A stretch of 48,376 nt of DNA from DASRCB01 sp035653295 (GTDB lineage Bacteria; Acidobacteriota; Terriglobia; Bryobacterales; Bryobacteraceae), in the NCBI GenBank assembly GCA_035653295.1, contig DASRCB010000230.1:1-48376 (forward strand). Direction: 5' to 3'. Both the position numbers and the translations under genes were made by a program. Position 1 is the first letter of the stretch. Each line of letters begins with the position of its first letter. The notes under the pieces were generated by a model that searched no databases, was not told the origin of the DNA, and saw only the letters and a list, made by a program, of their open reading frames with translations. Shown here piece after piece: positions 22,639 through 31,827 of the stretch.

Positions 22639-24888
22639 TCAGAACCGGACCTGTTGTGCCCGGGATTCTCCTGCCCTGCCCTCCTGCGCCGCCGTGGCCT
22701 GCGCCGATGCGAGCGCCGCTACGCGCGCCTCCAGTTCCGCCAGCGCGCTCTTCAGCTGCTGGTTTTCCCGTCGCAGATCCTGCTCCTCACGGCGAAGCTT
22801 CTGATCGTCGCGGTAAAGCTGCTGGATCGCGGCCAGGGCCACGCCACTCTCATCAATGGTCGTAATGTGCTTGTCATCGCTGCCCAGCCGAAACGCGGCC
22901 GCAAAATCCTGAGCCATCGGTCCCATGTGACGTACCTCCTCACCCTCGGCTTTGTAGCTCCACGTGGTGATCGGAACCGCGCTCAGCCGTTTCAGCACAT
23001 CCGCGCCGCTCACCTGACGAAGCCCGCTCTTCAGGTTCCGGTCGGAGCTGTTCGTCCACGCGCCTCCACTGGTCAGGTAGGCGCCGTTGCTCATACTCAT
23101 CAGGTTGGATCCGCCCGGCGTGAGCGACATCACGTTGCCAACGTCGTGCCGATAAAAATTCATCGCCGGCTGAGCGCCGCCGCCGGCGGCAATGTCCCAG
23201 GCCTGCGCCGCCCCGCCCTGAACAAACATCCGTAAGCGTGAATAGTCGCCCCATGCCTGCTGCACCAACTCCGCCTGCGGATTGCTGAATCCTCCGCTAC
23301 TGATCACGTACACCTGCCCGGAGAACCAGCCCGCGGGAGCTGGGTTGCCACTGTTATCCTTTCCCGCCACTGCGTAGATGCCGCTGCCGCCCACTCCACC
23401 GGTTCCTCCAACCGCGTCAATGCCGTCGCCTCCCGACCCGGTATCGGAATTCCCACCCGTAGCAGTAATTCCAGCTCCGCCCTGGCCGCCGTTACTGCCA
23501 TTCGAGCCCAATGCCTGGATCGCCGCGGGTCCGTTCCCGGCCCCGGACGGAGCCCCGCCGTACGCCAGAATGCCTGGAACATCCTGTACCGGCTGAAATG
23601 TCTGCTGAACTGTGAAGACATTCGCAGACGCCAGTTCGGGCACCTTCGTCGTATCGACGTTGACGACCACCGATCCCGGGCCTCCGCTGCCGACGGTCAG
23701 GTCGGTTCCAGCTTTAACCGAGCTCAGAGGAACCACACACTGCCATCCGGAACCGCTCGATTCCAGCTCCTGCCCCGCGGAACAGCTTTGAAGTCCGAGC
23801 GTCACCGACCCGCTCGTGCCGCCGCCGGTCATTCCCGCACCCGGATTCACCGCCGTAATCGTGCCGCCTCCGCCGCCTGGAAACGTCTGCCCCGCCGCGA
23901 AGGTGATCAGCCCGTCGAACTTCGCCGTTCCGTTCACCTCCAGCTTTGCCGCCGGCGCCGCGGTGCCGATGCCGACATTCCCGTTCGCCAGTAAGCGCAT
24001 CCGCTCCACGCCGTTCGTCAGGAAGCTCATCGGCGCGTTCGCGATCTGCTGGAAGGCCATCATCGTGTCCCCCTGACCCTGGAAATACAACCCTCCGCCA
24101 TTCGCCGCGCTGCCGGCAATCATGGAGAAAACCGCCTGATCGGACAACAACCTCAAATTGGCCCGCGCTGTGCTGCCTGTATTCGGATTGCGGACCTCGA
24201 ACACGGTGTCCTGATTCTGGCTTTTGTACAGGTCGAAATCGTATGAGGGAACCGTCGTGCCCAGCCCGATTCTCGTGCCCGACTGAAACAGGACCGAGTT
24301 TCCGATGTCCGCGCTGTCCGTCCACACAGGGATATACCCCGCCGCGCCCGCACCGCCGATTGCGGCCGTGGCGCCGATTGTCTCCCGCGAGTGGGTTCCG
24401 CTCACCGCGGCCACGCTCTCCCCCGCGGTTGCGCTCGCGGCCTCGCGCGTCACGAATGCGGATGCCGGTTTGCCGCCCAGAGTATCTGCGTCGGCCGCTT
24501 TCAGCGCGTAGGGAACGGACACCAGCAACACGCGTGCCTGTTCCACCGCGCCGCGTGACTGCGCCAGCGCGCCGAGCCACAGCGACCCGCCGGATGCGAA
24601 CAAATCCAGCGGAAGACCATCAGCGGTTGCCGCGCCGAGATGCACCGTATACCGTCCCTGCTCGTCGGCCGTGATGTTTTGCGTTTCCTGCCACAGCGGC
24701 GTGCGGCTGTCCGCATCCGCGTAGATCGAAAACGTAACCGCCTCCGAACCGGAGACCGGCTTACCCGCGCCGTCGCGCAACACGCCACTGTAGTTCACCA
24801 AACGCGGCACCGGCCCCTGCTGCGCATATCCAGCGGCCACGCACGACACGCCAAGGCACACTGCGAGCGCGCTCCGTATGTGAGTCAT
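22639..24888 (-). CDS. Secreted tail-fibre-like protein with S74 chaperone domain
   Basis: 749 residues from the ATG at 24888, with GGAGAG just upstream. A signal peptide and an N-terminal beta domain (about 25-130) precede a long Gly/Ala/Ser-rich region with fibre-like repeats (NGNVGIGTAAPAAKLEVNG, GGNSDTGSGGDGIDAVGG). Near the C-terminus SDRNLKSG and GPMAQDF mark a peptidase S74 intramolecular chaperone, which in phage tail spikes trimerises the fibre and cuts itself off. A coiled coil (LRREEQDLRRENQQLKSALA) closes the protein. No phage genes are near, so it is probably a cell-surface or secreted trimer. Confidence 0.85.
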   Translation of the reverse strand: MTHIRSALAVCLGVSCVAAGYAQQGPVPRLVNYSGVLRDGAGKPVSGSEAVTFSIYADADSRTPLWQETQNITADEQGRYTVHLGAATADGLPLDLFASGGSLWLGALAQSRGAVEQARVLLVSVPYALKAADADTLGGKPASAFVTREAASATAGESVAAVSGTHSRETIGATAAIGGAGAAGYIPVWTDSADIGNSVLFQSGTRIGLGTTVPSYDFDLYKSQNQDTVFEVRNPNTGSTARANLRLLSDQAVFSMIAGSAANGGGLYFQGQGDTMMAFQQIANAPMSFLTNGVERMRLLANGNVGIGTAAPAAKLEVNGTAKFDGLITFAAGQTFPGGGGGTITAVNPGAGMTGGGTSGSVTLGLQSCSAGQELESSGSGWQCVVPLSSVKAGTDLTVGSGGPGSVVVNVDTTKVPELASANVFTVQQTFQPVQDVPGILAYGGAPSGAGNGPAAIQALGSNGSNGGQGGAGITATGGNSDTGSGGDGIDAVGGTGGVGGSGIYAVAGKDNSGNPAPAGWFSGQVYVISSGGFSNPQAELVQQAWGDYSRLRMFVQGGAAQAWDIAAGGGAQPAMNFYRHDVGNVMSLTPGGSNLMSMSNGAYLTSGGAWTNSSDRNLKSGLRQVSGADVLKRLSAVPITTWSYKAEGEEVRHMGPMAQDFAAAFRLGSDDKHITTIDESGVALAAIQQLYRDDQKLRREEQDLRRENQQLKSALAELEARVAALASAQATAAQEGRAGESRAQQVRF

Positions 24889-25005
24889 TATTCTCTCCTC
24901 CACCGCCACTCGGGCGAGCGGAATTCGCCGGAAAAAGCGTGCGGTGAAGGTAGTCTAAATCAAACTGAAGACGGGACACACCACATGAATGGGTAGCGCC
25001 AATCC

Positions 25006-25677
25006 CTACAGCGCGGCCGCGCCCGGCGCGAGTCCCTTGCGGACCGCATACAGGATCAGCTCCGGCAAACTGCGAACCTGCACTTTCTGGAAAATATTGC
25101 TGCGGTGCGTTTCCACCGTCGACACGCTCAGGTGCAGTGTATCGGCGATGTCGCGATTGCTCCGGCCCGTCACCAGCAGGTTCAGGATCTCCTTTTCCCG
25201 CAGGCTCAGCAGATCGTAGCTGTCTTCTTTGCCGCGCCGCCGCACCTCGCCAACATAGTCTTCCACCAGAATCTTCGTGACCGCGGGGCTGAACCAGGAA
25301 TTCCCCGCCGCCACGGCGCGAATCGCGGCGATGATGTCCGTCTCGGGTGACGCTTTGAGCAGGTACCCGCGCGCTCCCGCCTTCAAGGCGCGCAGCACGT
25401 ACCCTTCGTCGGAATGCATGCTGACCATGATGATTCGCGCCCGTGGCAGCTTCTGGCTGATGGCCAGAGCAGCGTCGGAGCCGTTCATCCGCGGCATTCC
25501 CACGTCCAGCAAAATGACGTCGGGCTCGTATGCGGCGGCCAGTTCGATGGCCTGCAGGCCGTCCTCTGCCTCGGCCACGACTTCCAGGCCCTCCTCGTGG
25601 TCCAGCAGCGCCCGCAGACCGCTGCGAATCAGCGGGTGATCGTCTGCGATCAATACACGGATGCCGGACCCGCCCAT
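25006..25677 (-). CDS. NarL/FixJ-family response regulator
   Basis: 223 residues: a receiver (DDH near the N-terminus, phospho-acceptor Asp in VILLDVGMPRMNG, Lys in YLLKAS) and a LuxR-type helix-turn-helix (LSLREKEILNLLVTGRSNRD, then STVETHRSNIFQKV). It binds DNA and regulates transcription when phosphorylated. No kinase lies beside it. It is divergent from the RND efflux operon across a 181-base gap holding an 11-bp inverted repeat, so the pump is a natural candidate target. Confidence 0.92.
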   Translation of the reverse strand: MGGSGIRVLIADDHPLIRSGLRALLDHEEGLEVVAEAEDGLQAIELAAAYEPDVILLDVGMPRMNGSDAALAISQKLPRARIIMVSMHSDEGYVLRALKAGARGYLLKASPETDIIAAIRAVAAGNSWFSPAVTKILVEDYVGEVRRRGKEDSYDLLSLREKEILNLLVTGRSNRDIADTLHLSVSTVETHRSNIFQKVQVRSLPELILYAVRKGLAPGAAAL

Positions 25678-25750
25678 AAAACCAACTCCAGAATATCGGC
25701 GCGTCGGAGCGCCGTCATCCGGTGCACAGGGTATCTTTTGCCGCGCGGCG

Positions 25751-25788
25751 ACGGGAAAATCGGGCGTCCGAGGCGCAGATTTTCCCGT
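25751..25788. promoter_or_regulatory. 11-bp perfect inverted repeat between regulator and efflux operon
   Basis: ACGGGAAAATC (25751-25761) and GATTTTCCCGT (25778-25788) are exact reverse complements 16 bases apart. It could be an operator for the adjacent NarL-type regulator or an RNA hairpin in the efflux leader. Confidence 0.5.
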
Positions 25789-25858
25789 AACCGGGGTATT
25801 CCGGCCACCGCTCGTCGCTCATAAACTCGGAACAGAGCCTCGCGCTGCCGCGCTTACC

Positions 25859-27106
25859 ATGCCAACATCCGCGATCAAACCCATACTCCGAACTGCCCCG
25901 CTGCTGTGCGCCGCCGCCGTTTTGCTCTCTTCCTGCGCGCAGCGCGAAGTCGCGGCCAGTGTTCAACCCGCGGGTCCAGCCGCCACCGTGGGCGTCACCA
26001 AAGTCACCACACGCCCGCTCTCCCAGAACCTGACGATCAGCTCCGAACTGGTCCCGTTCCAGCAGATCGACGTCTACGCCAAGGAAGCAGGGTATGTGAA
26101 GAAGCTGCTGGTCGACTACGGCACACACGTCAAAGCGGGACAGTTGATGGCCGTGCTGGAAATACCGGAGCTGGAAGCACAGTTACAGCAGGATGAGGCC
26201 GAGATCCGCGCGCAAACGGACCAGGTAAAGCGCGCTTCCGATGAGGTCGGCCGCGTCAAAGCGCAGCATGAAGTGGCCCATCTTCAATACCAGCGCATCG
26301 CCGGCGTGGCCAAAAGCCAGCCCGGCCTGGTGGCCCAGCAGGAAGTGGACGACTGGCAGGGCAAGGACCTCGCCGCGGAATCGCAGCTGGAAGCCGCGCG
26401 CGGCGCCCTCGCCGCCACCGAAAGCCAGCTCGAGGCTTCGAAAGCAAAGCTGGTTCACGATCAGGCGCTCTATTCCTATTCCCGCATCACCGCGCCGTTC
26501 GACGGCGTGGTCACGCAGCGCTACGCCAACCTCGGCGCGCTCATGCAGGCCGGCACCAACTCCACCCAGGCCACGCCGCTTGTCCGGCTCTCCCAGGAAA
26601 ACCTCTATCGCCTGGTCATCCCCGTGCCCGAATCGTACGTGCGCTACATCAAAGTGGGCGATCCCGTGGAAGTCAGGGTCCCCGCTCTCAACAAGAGTTT
26701 CCGCGGCAAAGTTACTCGCTTTTCCGTCGACGTGACCGCCGACACGCGCACCATGCACACCGAGGTGGACATCCCCAACCCGAATAACCAGCTGCTTCCC
26801 GGCGTCTACGCCGAAGCGGTGCTCACCCTGAACCAGCAGGCCGACGCGCCTGTCGTTCCCCTCCAGGCTCTGAACCATAACGGGAATCAGAGCTCGGTCT
26901 TTGTCGTCGGCCCCGATAACCGCGTTGAGGATCGGCCGATCACGATCGGCGTCCAGACGCCCAACTACGTCGAAGTGATGTCCGGCGTCCGCCCTGGCGA
27001 AAAGGTCATCATCACCGATCGCAGCGGCATCAAGCCCGGCGAGCAGGTGAAACCGCAACTCACCGCCGCAATGGCCTGGCAGGGGTCCGGTCAGCAAGAG
27101 CAGTAA
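25859..27106 (+). CDS. RND efflux periplasmic adaptor (membrane fusion lipoprotein)
   Basis: 415 residues from the ATG at 25859. A lipoprotein signal with lipobox LSSC anchors it to the inner membrane. The order is typical for the HlyD/AcrA family: beta-barrel and lipoyl half-motifs (GYVKKLLVDYGTHVKAGQLM), a long helical hairpin (about 105-190, Gln/Ala/Glu-rich), the second lipoyl half (SRITAPFDGVVTQRY), a beta-barrel domain, and a C-terminal membrane-proximal domain (VQTPNYVEVMSGVRPGEKV). It links the RND pump to the outer-membrane channel. The frame is open from 25661, but upstream residues lie over the regulator's promoter. Confidence 0.93.
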   Translation: MPTSAIKPILRTAPLLCAAAVLLSSCAQREVAASVQPAGPAATVGVTKVTTRPLSQNLTISSELVPFQQIDVYAKEAGYVKKLLVDYGTHVKAGQLMAVLEIPELEAQLQQDEAEIRAQTDQVKRASDEVGRVKAQHEVAHLQYQRIAGVAKSQPGLVAQQEVDDWQGKDLAAESQLEAARGALAATESQLEASKAKLVHDQALYSYSRITAPFDGVVTQRYANLGALMQAGTNSTQATPLVRLSQENLYRLVIPVPESYVRYIKVGDPVEVRVPALNKSFRGKVTRFSVDVTADTRTMHTEVDIPNPNNQLLPGVYAEAVLTLNQQADAPVVPLQALNHNGNQSSVFVVGPDNRVEDRPITIGVQTPNYVEVMSGVRPGEKVIITDRSGIKPGEQVKPQLTAAMAWQGSGQQEQ

Positions 27107-27115
27107 CCACAATCA

Positions 27116-30100
27116 ATGGCCAGATTTTCGATTCGTAATCCCTACTTCGTCGTCGTCCTCTGCCTCGTCGTCTGCCTGCTCGGCGTGACCGCGCTCACCC
27201 GCATGCCGGTGGACCTGTTCCCGCCCATCAACCTCCCGCAGGTTGTCGTAGCCACCTTCTACTCCGGCATGCCGCCGCAGGACATCGAAACCGATATCAC
27301 CTCACCGCTGGAGCGCTTCTTCACCCTGGCCAGCGGCATCGACCACATCGAATCCCACTCGCTCCTGGGCGTCAGCATCATCCGCGTGTTTTTCCAGCCC
27401 GGAACCAGCGCCGACGCCGATGTCGCGGCGTTGTCAAACCTCGCGCTCGCCGACCTGAAGCGCCTCCCGCCCGGCACCCTTCCGCCCGTCGTTCTGAAGT
27501 CCGACGCATCCAGCCTGCCCGTCTGTCTCGTCGCCGTGAAAGGTCCCGGCCTCACGGAAACGCAGCTGCACGATTACGCGCAGATCGCCATCCGCAACCA
27601 GATCGCAGTCGTTAAGGGCGCGGAAATTCCTCCGCCCTTCGGAGGCAAGTACCGCCAGATCATGGTCCGGGTCGATCCCTACAAGCTTGCGTCTCGTGAG
27701 CTCAGCGTCATGGACGTGGTCCATTCCATCAACAACGCCAGCCTGATCCTCCCGGCCGGCGACGTGAAAATGGGCCCCTATGATTACTACGTCTACTCCA
27801 ACAGCATGGTGGACAAGCCCGCCGAGCTCAACGACATTCCGCTGAAGGCCGTCGGCGATTCGTGGGTCCGCGTCAGCGATGTCGGCAAAGCCGAGGACTC
27901 CAGCGCCACGCAGTACAACATCGTGCGCGTCGCCGGCCAGAAATCCGCCTACATCCCGATCATGAAGCAGGGCGGCGACACCAACACCATCGCCGTCGTC
28001 AACGGCGTCCGCAAGCTCATCGGCCACCTGTACGACATCCCGAAGCAGATGTCCGCCGACCTGCTCTTTGATCAGTCGACCTTCGTCAAGGAAGCGATCA
28101 AAACGGTGCTCCACGAAAGCCTGATCGGCCTCGTGCTGACCAGCATCATGATCCTCCTCTTCCTGGGCAACATGCGCGCCACCTCCGCCGTGCTGCTCTC
28201 GATTCCACTCTCTGCCCTCGCCGCCTTCGTCGTCCTGAACATGATGGGCAGCACCGTCAACACCATGATCCTTGGTGGTCTCGCTCTGGCGTTCTCCCGA
28301 ATCATCGACAACTCCGTCATCTCGCTGGAGAACATCTATCGCCATCTGGAAATGGGCGATTCGCCCGTGGATGCCGCCGAACACGGCGCCGCTGAAGTTA
28401 CTCTCGCCGTGCTCGCCGCCACGCTCGTGGCGGTGGTCGATTTCTTCCCTGTAACACTGCTCTACGGAGTTAGTAAGTTCCTGTTCTCCGCGCTCGCCCT
28501 CGGCTTCTGCATCTCCCTGATTCTCTCCTTCGTGGTCGCCATGACCGTCATCCCGTTGTTCTGCTCACGGTTCCTCAAGAGCGTGCCGCACGCGCACACC
28601 GCCGAGCAGAACCCCACCGAGAACCATGCGGAACCCCACACTCCGGAGAAACGCGGCTCCTGGTGGGCGCTCTTCAACGCCGGATTTAATCACTACTTCA
28701 ACCGCATGCTCGACGTCTACGAGTCGTGGGTCCGGCGGTCGCTGCGATATCCCGGCCTGACCGTGGCCGCGCTCATGGGCGTCTTCGTGCTCAGCCTCGC
28801 CATTTATCCTCTGCTCGGCGTTTCTTTCTTCCCACGCACCGACGCGGGCCAGTTCACCATCAACATGAAGGCCCCTACCGGATCCCGCCTGGAGCTGACC
28901 AACAACTATGTCAGCCACGTGGAAAAGCTGATCAAAGACGTGGTCGCCCCCGAGGACTATCGCATCACCGTTTCCAACATCGGCGTGGTCAACGATTTCT
29001 CGTCCCTCTACACCTCGAACTCCGGCGCCTACACCGCCACCATTCAGACCCAGCTCACCGACGATCACAGGACCAGCAGCTTCGTTTATATGGATCGCGT
29101 GCGTCAGGCCATTCAGGAGCACTATCCCGAGCTGCGCACCTTCTTCGGAAGCGGCTCCATGGTTGACGCCGTTCTGAACACCGGTATGCCGGCGCCCATC
29201 GACGTGCAGGTGACCAGCCCGAATCTGGCCGAGGATTACCACCTCGCGCAGCAACTGGCGCGGCGGATTCGCGCCCTCAACGACGTCGGCCAGGTCTACA
29301 TTCCTCAGGACATGGATTATCCCGGCATTCGCATGGACGTGAACCGGGTGCACGCCGCCGAACTGGGGCTGAGCCAGAAGGAAATCGTCGACAACGTCAT
29401 CACCGCGCTCAATTCCAACGCGATGATCGCTCCCAACTACTGGGTCGACCGCCGCAGCGGCAACAACTACTACCTCACCGTGCAGTATTATGAGCACGGC
29501 ACGCCATCCATTCACGATCCGCTGGACCTGACCAACATCCCTCTGCGCGCGCCCAACCTGAAACAGCCCACCACCCTCGACACCGTCGTGAAACTCGAGA
29601 ACATCGAGAGCCCCACCGAGGTCGATCACTACCAGATCCAGCGCACCAGCGATGTCTACGTAACGCCCAAAGGCGAGGACCTCGGCCGCGTCACCGCGCA
29701 GATCGAGAAAATCCTGCCGGCGATCCCGCATCCGCCGAACGTCCGCATCGCGCTCCGCGGCATGGTGCTCGGCATGCGCCAGTCCTTTAACAGCTTCTAC
29801 ACCGGCCTCACTCTGGCATTCGTTCTTCTTTACCTCATTCTGGTAGCGCAGTTCCGGTCCTTCATCGACCCCGTGCTCATTCTGCTCGCCATCCCCATGG
29901 CCGTAGTCGGCGTCCTGCTGATCCTTTGGGTGACCGGAACCACGATGAACGTCATGTCGCTCATGGGCCTGCTCATGCTTGTAGGTATCGCCGCCTCGAA
30001 TAGTATTCTGATCGTCGACTTCGCGCACAAGCTCGAAGAGCAGGGCCTGCCCGTGCGCGACGCCATCATCACCGCATGCCGCGTCCGCCTCCGCCCCATT

Positions 30101-30298
30101 CTGATGACCTCCCTGGCCACCATCATCGGCATGATCCCCATGGCGCTGAAAATGGGAACCGGCTCGGAACAGTATGCCCCCATGGCCCGCGCCATCATCG
30201 GCGGTCTGAGCTCATCGGTGCTGCTGACCGTCTTCATCGTCCCCGCCGCATATCTGCTGATCTACGCCCGCCGCGAAAAGGCCCCGCAGCATGCTTAG
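27116..30298 (+). CDS. RND efflux pump, inner-membrane transporter (HAE1 family)
   Basis: 1060 residues, 12 membrane helices and two large periplasmic loops, as in AcrB. The start is nine bases after the adaptor stop. Aligning helix 4 (FSRIIDNSVISLEN) with AcrB LLVDDAIVVVEN puts Asp398 on D407 but Asn399 on D408, with an Arg two turns before. In helix 10, His971 in VDFAHKL sits where AcrB has the relay Lys (VEFAKDL). So the proton path is changed compared with AcrB, though the DN form occurs in many related soil-bacterial pumps. Substrates are unknown. Confidence 0.93.
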   Translation: MARFSIRNPYFVVVLCLVVCLLGVTALTRMPVDLFPPINLPQVVVATFYSGMPPQDIETDITSPLERFFTLASGIDHIESHSLLGVSIIRVFFQPGTSADADVAALSNLALADLKRLPPGTLPPVVLKSDASSLPVCLVAVKGPGLTETQLHDYAQIAIRNQIAVVKGAEIPPPFGGKYRQIMVRVDPYKLASRELSVMDVVHSINNASLILPAGDVKMGPYDYYVYSNSMVDKPAELNDIPLKAVGDSWVRVSDVGKAEDSSATQYNIVRVAGQKSAYIPIMKQGGDTNTIAVVNGVRKLIGHLYDIPKQMSADLLFDQSTFVKEAIKTVLHESLIGLVLTSIMILLFLGNMRATSAVLLSIPLSALAAFVVLNMMGSTVNTMILGGLALAFSRIIDNSVISLENIYRHLEMGDSPVDAAEHGAAEVTLAVLAATLVAVVDFFPVTLLYGVSKFLFSALALGFCISLILSFVVAMTVIPLFCSRFLKSVPHAHTAEQNPTENHAEPHTPEKRGSWWALFNAGFNHYFNRMLDVYESWVRRSLRYPGLTVAALMGVFVLSLAIYPLLGVSFFPRTDAGQFTINMKAPTGSRLELTNNYVSHVEKLIKDVVAPEDYRITVSNIGVVNDFSSLYTSNSGAYTATIQTQLTDDHRTSSFVYMDRVRQAIQEHYPELRTFFGSGSMVDAVLNTGMPAPIDVQVTSPNLAEDYHLAQQLARRIRALNDVGQVYIPQDMDYPGIRMDVNRVHAAELGLSQKEIVDNVITALNSNAMIAPNYWVDRRSGNNYYLTVQYYEHGTPSIHDPLDLTNIPLRAPNLKQPTTLDTVVKLENIESPTEVDHYQIQRTSDVYVTPKGEDLGRVTAQIEKILPAIPHPPNVRIALRGMVLGMRQSFNSFYTGLTLAFVLLYLILVAQFRSFIDPVLILLAIPMAVVGVLLILWVTGTTMNVMSLMGLLMLVGIAASNSILIVDFAHKLEEQGLPVRDAIITACRVRLRPILMTSLATIIGMIPMALKMGTGSEQYAPMARAIIGGLSSSVLLTVFIVPAAYLLIYARREKAPQHA

Positions 30299-31688
30299 GT
30301 TTCGTTTGTGGGGGGCAGGGCCTCGCCCTGCGGCGGGCTCCCAGCCCGCCTGCTGGTTTGCAACCGGGCAAGTCCGGCCAGAGGCTGGCCGCAAAACCGG
30401 CATAACCTGCATCCTCCTGCTCACCACCCTCCTCTCCGCCCAAACCCCCGGAACCCCGGCGCCCGCCGGCCCGCCCCTCACGCTCGCCCAGGCCGAAGCC
30501 CTCGCCGTTCGCTCGCACCCCCAAATCGCCGCCGCTGCGAATACCGCCGCCGCCGCTACCCAGCAGATCACCGAACAGCGCTCCCGCTTCTACCCCACCC
30601 TCAACGGCGAAATCACCGGCACGCAGGGCTATGACCTCGGCCGCCTCGGCGCCGGCGCACTCTCCGCCTCGCGCCTCTTCAATCGCTTCGGCGCCGGCCT
30701 GCAAATCAATCAGCTCGTCACCGACTTCGGCCGCACCATCAACCTCGTGGCCAACTCGCGCCTCCAGGCCGAAGCCGCCAATCAAACCACCACCGCTACG
30801 CGCTATGACGTCATCCTCGGCGTTGACCGCGCTTACTTCGAGGTCCTTCAGGACGAGGCCTTCGTCAAGGTCGCGCAGGACACGGTTAACGTCCGCCAGA
30901 CCCTGGCCAACCAGGTAAATGCCCTGTTCAAGGCGCAGCTCAAATCGGAAGTGGACCTCAGCTTCGCTCAGGTGAACGTCTCCGAAGCCCAGCTGCTCCT
31001 CATTCGTGCTCAGGACAGCCTCCGCGAAGCGTATGCCGACCTCTCCCGCGCCATGGGTCAGGATCATCCCCAGCGCTGGCAGCTCGCCGATCCCGGGGCG
31101 CCCCCGAATCCTCCGCCGGATGCCGCGCCACTGATCGCCCACGCGATTCAGAATCGCCCCGAACTCGCCTCACTCCGCCTGCAGTATCAGGCGGCTCAGA
31201 AGTTCGAAGCAGCCGAGCGTGACCTGAAGCGGCCCAACATTACAGGCGTCGCCGTCGGTGGCGGACTGCCGTACATCAACCAGGCCGGCCTTCCCGATGA
31301 GTATGAAGGCGTCGCCCTGAACCTCGAGATCCCCATCTTCAACGGCCACCTGTTCGCCGCGCGCGAAGAAGCCGCGCGCCAGCAGGCTCTCGCCGCCAAT
31401 CAACATCTCCGCGACGAGCAGCAGCAGATCGAGCATGATGTGCACAACGCCTGGGTCGCCGCGTCCACCGCATACCAGCGCATCCCTGTCACCGAGGACC
31501 TGATTAAACAAGCCGAGCTGGCCCTGAAACTAGCTCAGGGGCGCTACAATCTCGGCCTTGCATCCATCGTCGAACTCACCCAGGCCCAGCTCAACCTCAC
31601 CCAGGCCCAAATCGAAAACGTCACCGCGCGCTACGACTACCAGACCGCATACGCCGCCCTCCAGTTCTCCACCGGCTCCCTCCGCTAA
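30291..31688 (+). CDS. TolC-family outer-membrane efflux channel with repeat-derived N-terminus
   Basis: 465 residues. The body is a normal outer-membrane factor: two OEP repeats with long helices (LTLAQAEALAVRSHPQ, GVDRAYFEVLQDEAF, LKLAQGRYNLGLASIVELTQ). The signal-type hydrophobic stretch ITCILLLTTLLSA begins only at about residue 38. Residues 7-34 are encoded by a palindromic repeat element (30307-30391), and no ATG, GTG or TTG lies between the repeat and the signal stretch. Translation must start at ATG 30291 (overlapping the pump stop by eight bases) or TTG 30306. The channel completes the tripartite pump. Confidence 0.88.
   Translation: MLRFRLWGAGPRPAAGSQPACWFATGQVRPEAGRKTGITCILLLTTLLSAQTPGTPAPAGPPLTLAQAEALAVRSHPQIAAAANTAAAATQQITEQRSRFYPTLNGEITGTQGYDLGRLGAGALSASRLFNRFGAGLQINQLVTDFGRTINLVANSRLQAEAANQTTTATRYDVILGVDRAYFEVLQDEAFVKVAQDTVNVRQTLANQVNALFKAQLKSEVDLSFAQVNVSEAQLLLIRAQDSLREAYADLSRAMGQDHPQRWQLADPGAPPNPPPDAAPLIAHAIQNRPELASLRLQYQAAQKFEAAERDLKRPNITGVAVGGGLPYINQAGLPDEYEGVALNLEIPIFNGHLFAAREEAARQQALAANQHLRDEQQQIEHDVHNAWVAASTAYQRIPVTEDLIKQAELALKLAQGRYNLGLASIVELTQAQLNLTQAQIENVTARYDYQTAYAALQFSTGSLR
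30307..30391. repeat. Modular palindrome repeat, copy 5, inside a coding region
   Basis: Three perfect hairpins: GCAGGGC-CTC-GCCCTGC (30315-30331), GGCGGGCT-CCC-AGCCCGCC (30332-30350) and CGGCCAG-AGG-CTGGCCG (30375-30391). It occupies the junction between the pump and channel genes and is read in frame as the N-terminal extension of the channel. Confidence 0.85.
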
Positions 31689-31695
31689 CCGGCTT

Positions 31696-31772
31696 TTTGT
31701 GGGGCAGGCTCTCAGCCCGCCTCTGGATTGTGGCGCAAGCCTTGTGGCTTGCAACCGTCAGGCTTTAGCCCA
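31696..31772. repeat. Modular palindrome repeat, copy 6 (chimeric)
   Basis: The first hairpin joins the left arm of module 1 to the right arm of module 2 (GGCAGGCT-CTC-AGCCCGCC), as if the bases between two loops were deleted. GCAAGCC-TTGT-GGCTTGC and a decayed GTCAGGC-TTTA-GCCCAAC follow. Confidence 0.8.
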
Positions 31773-31827
31773 ACTTCAGCATGCTCCCATCCCGCCGCGT
31801 CTAACCCCGACCCCGCCGGTGTATTCA

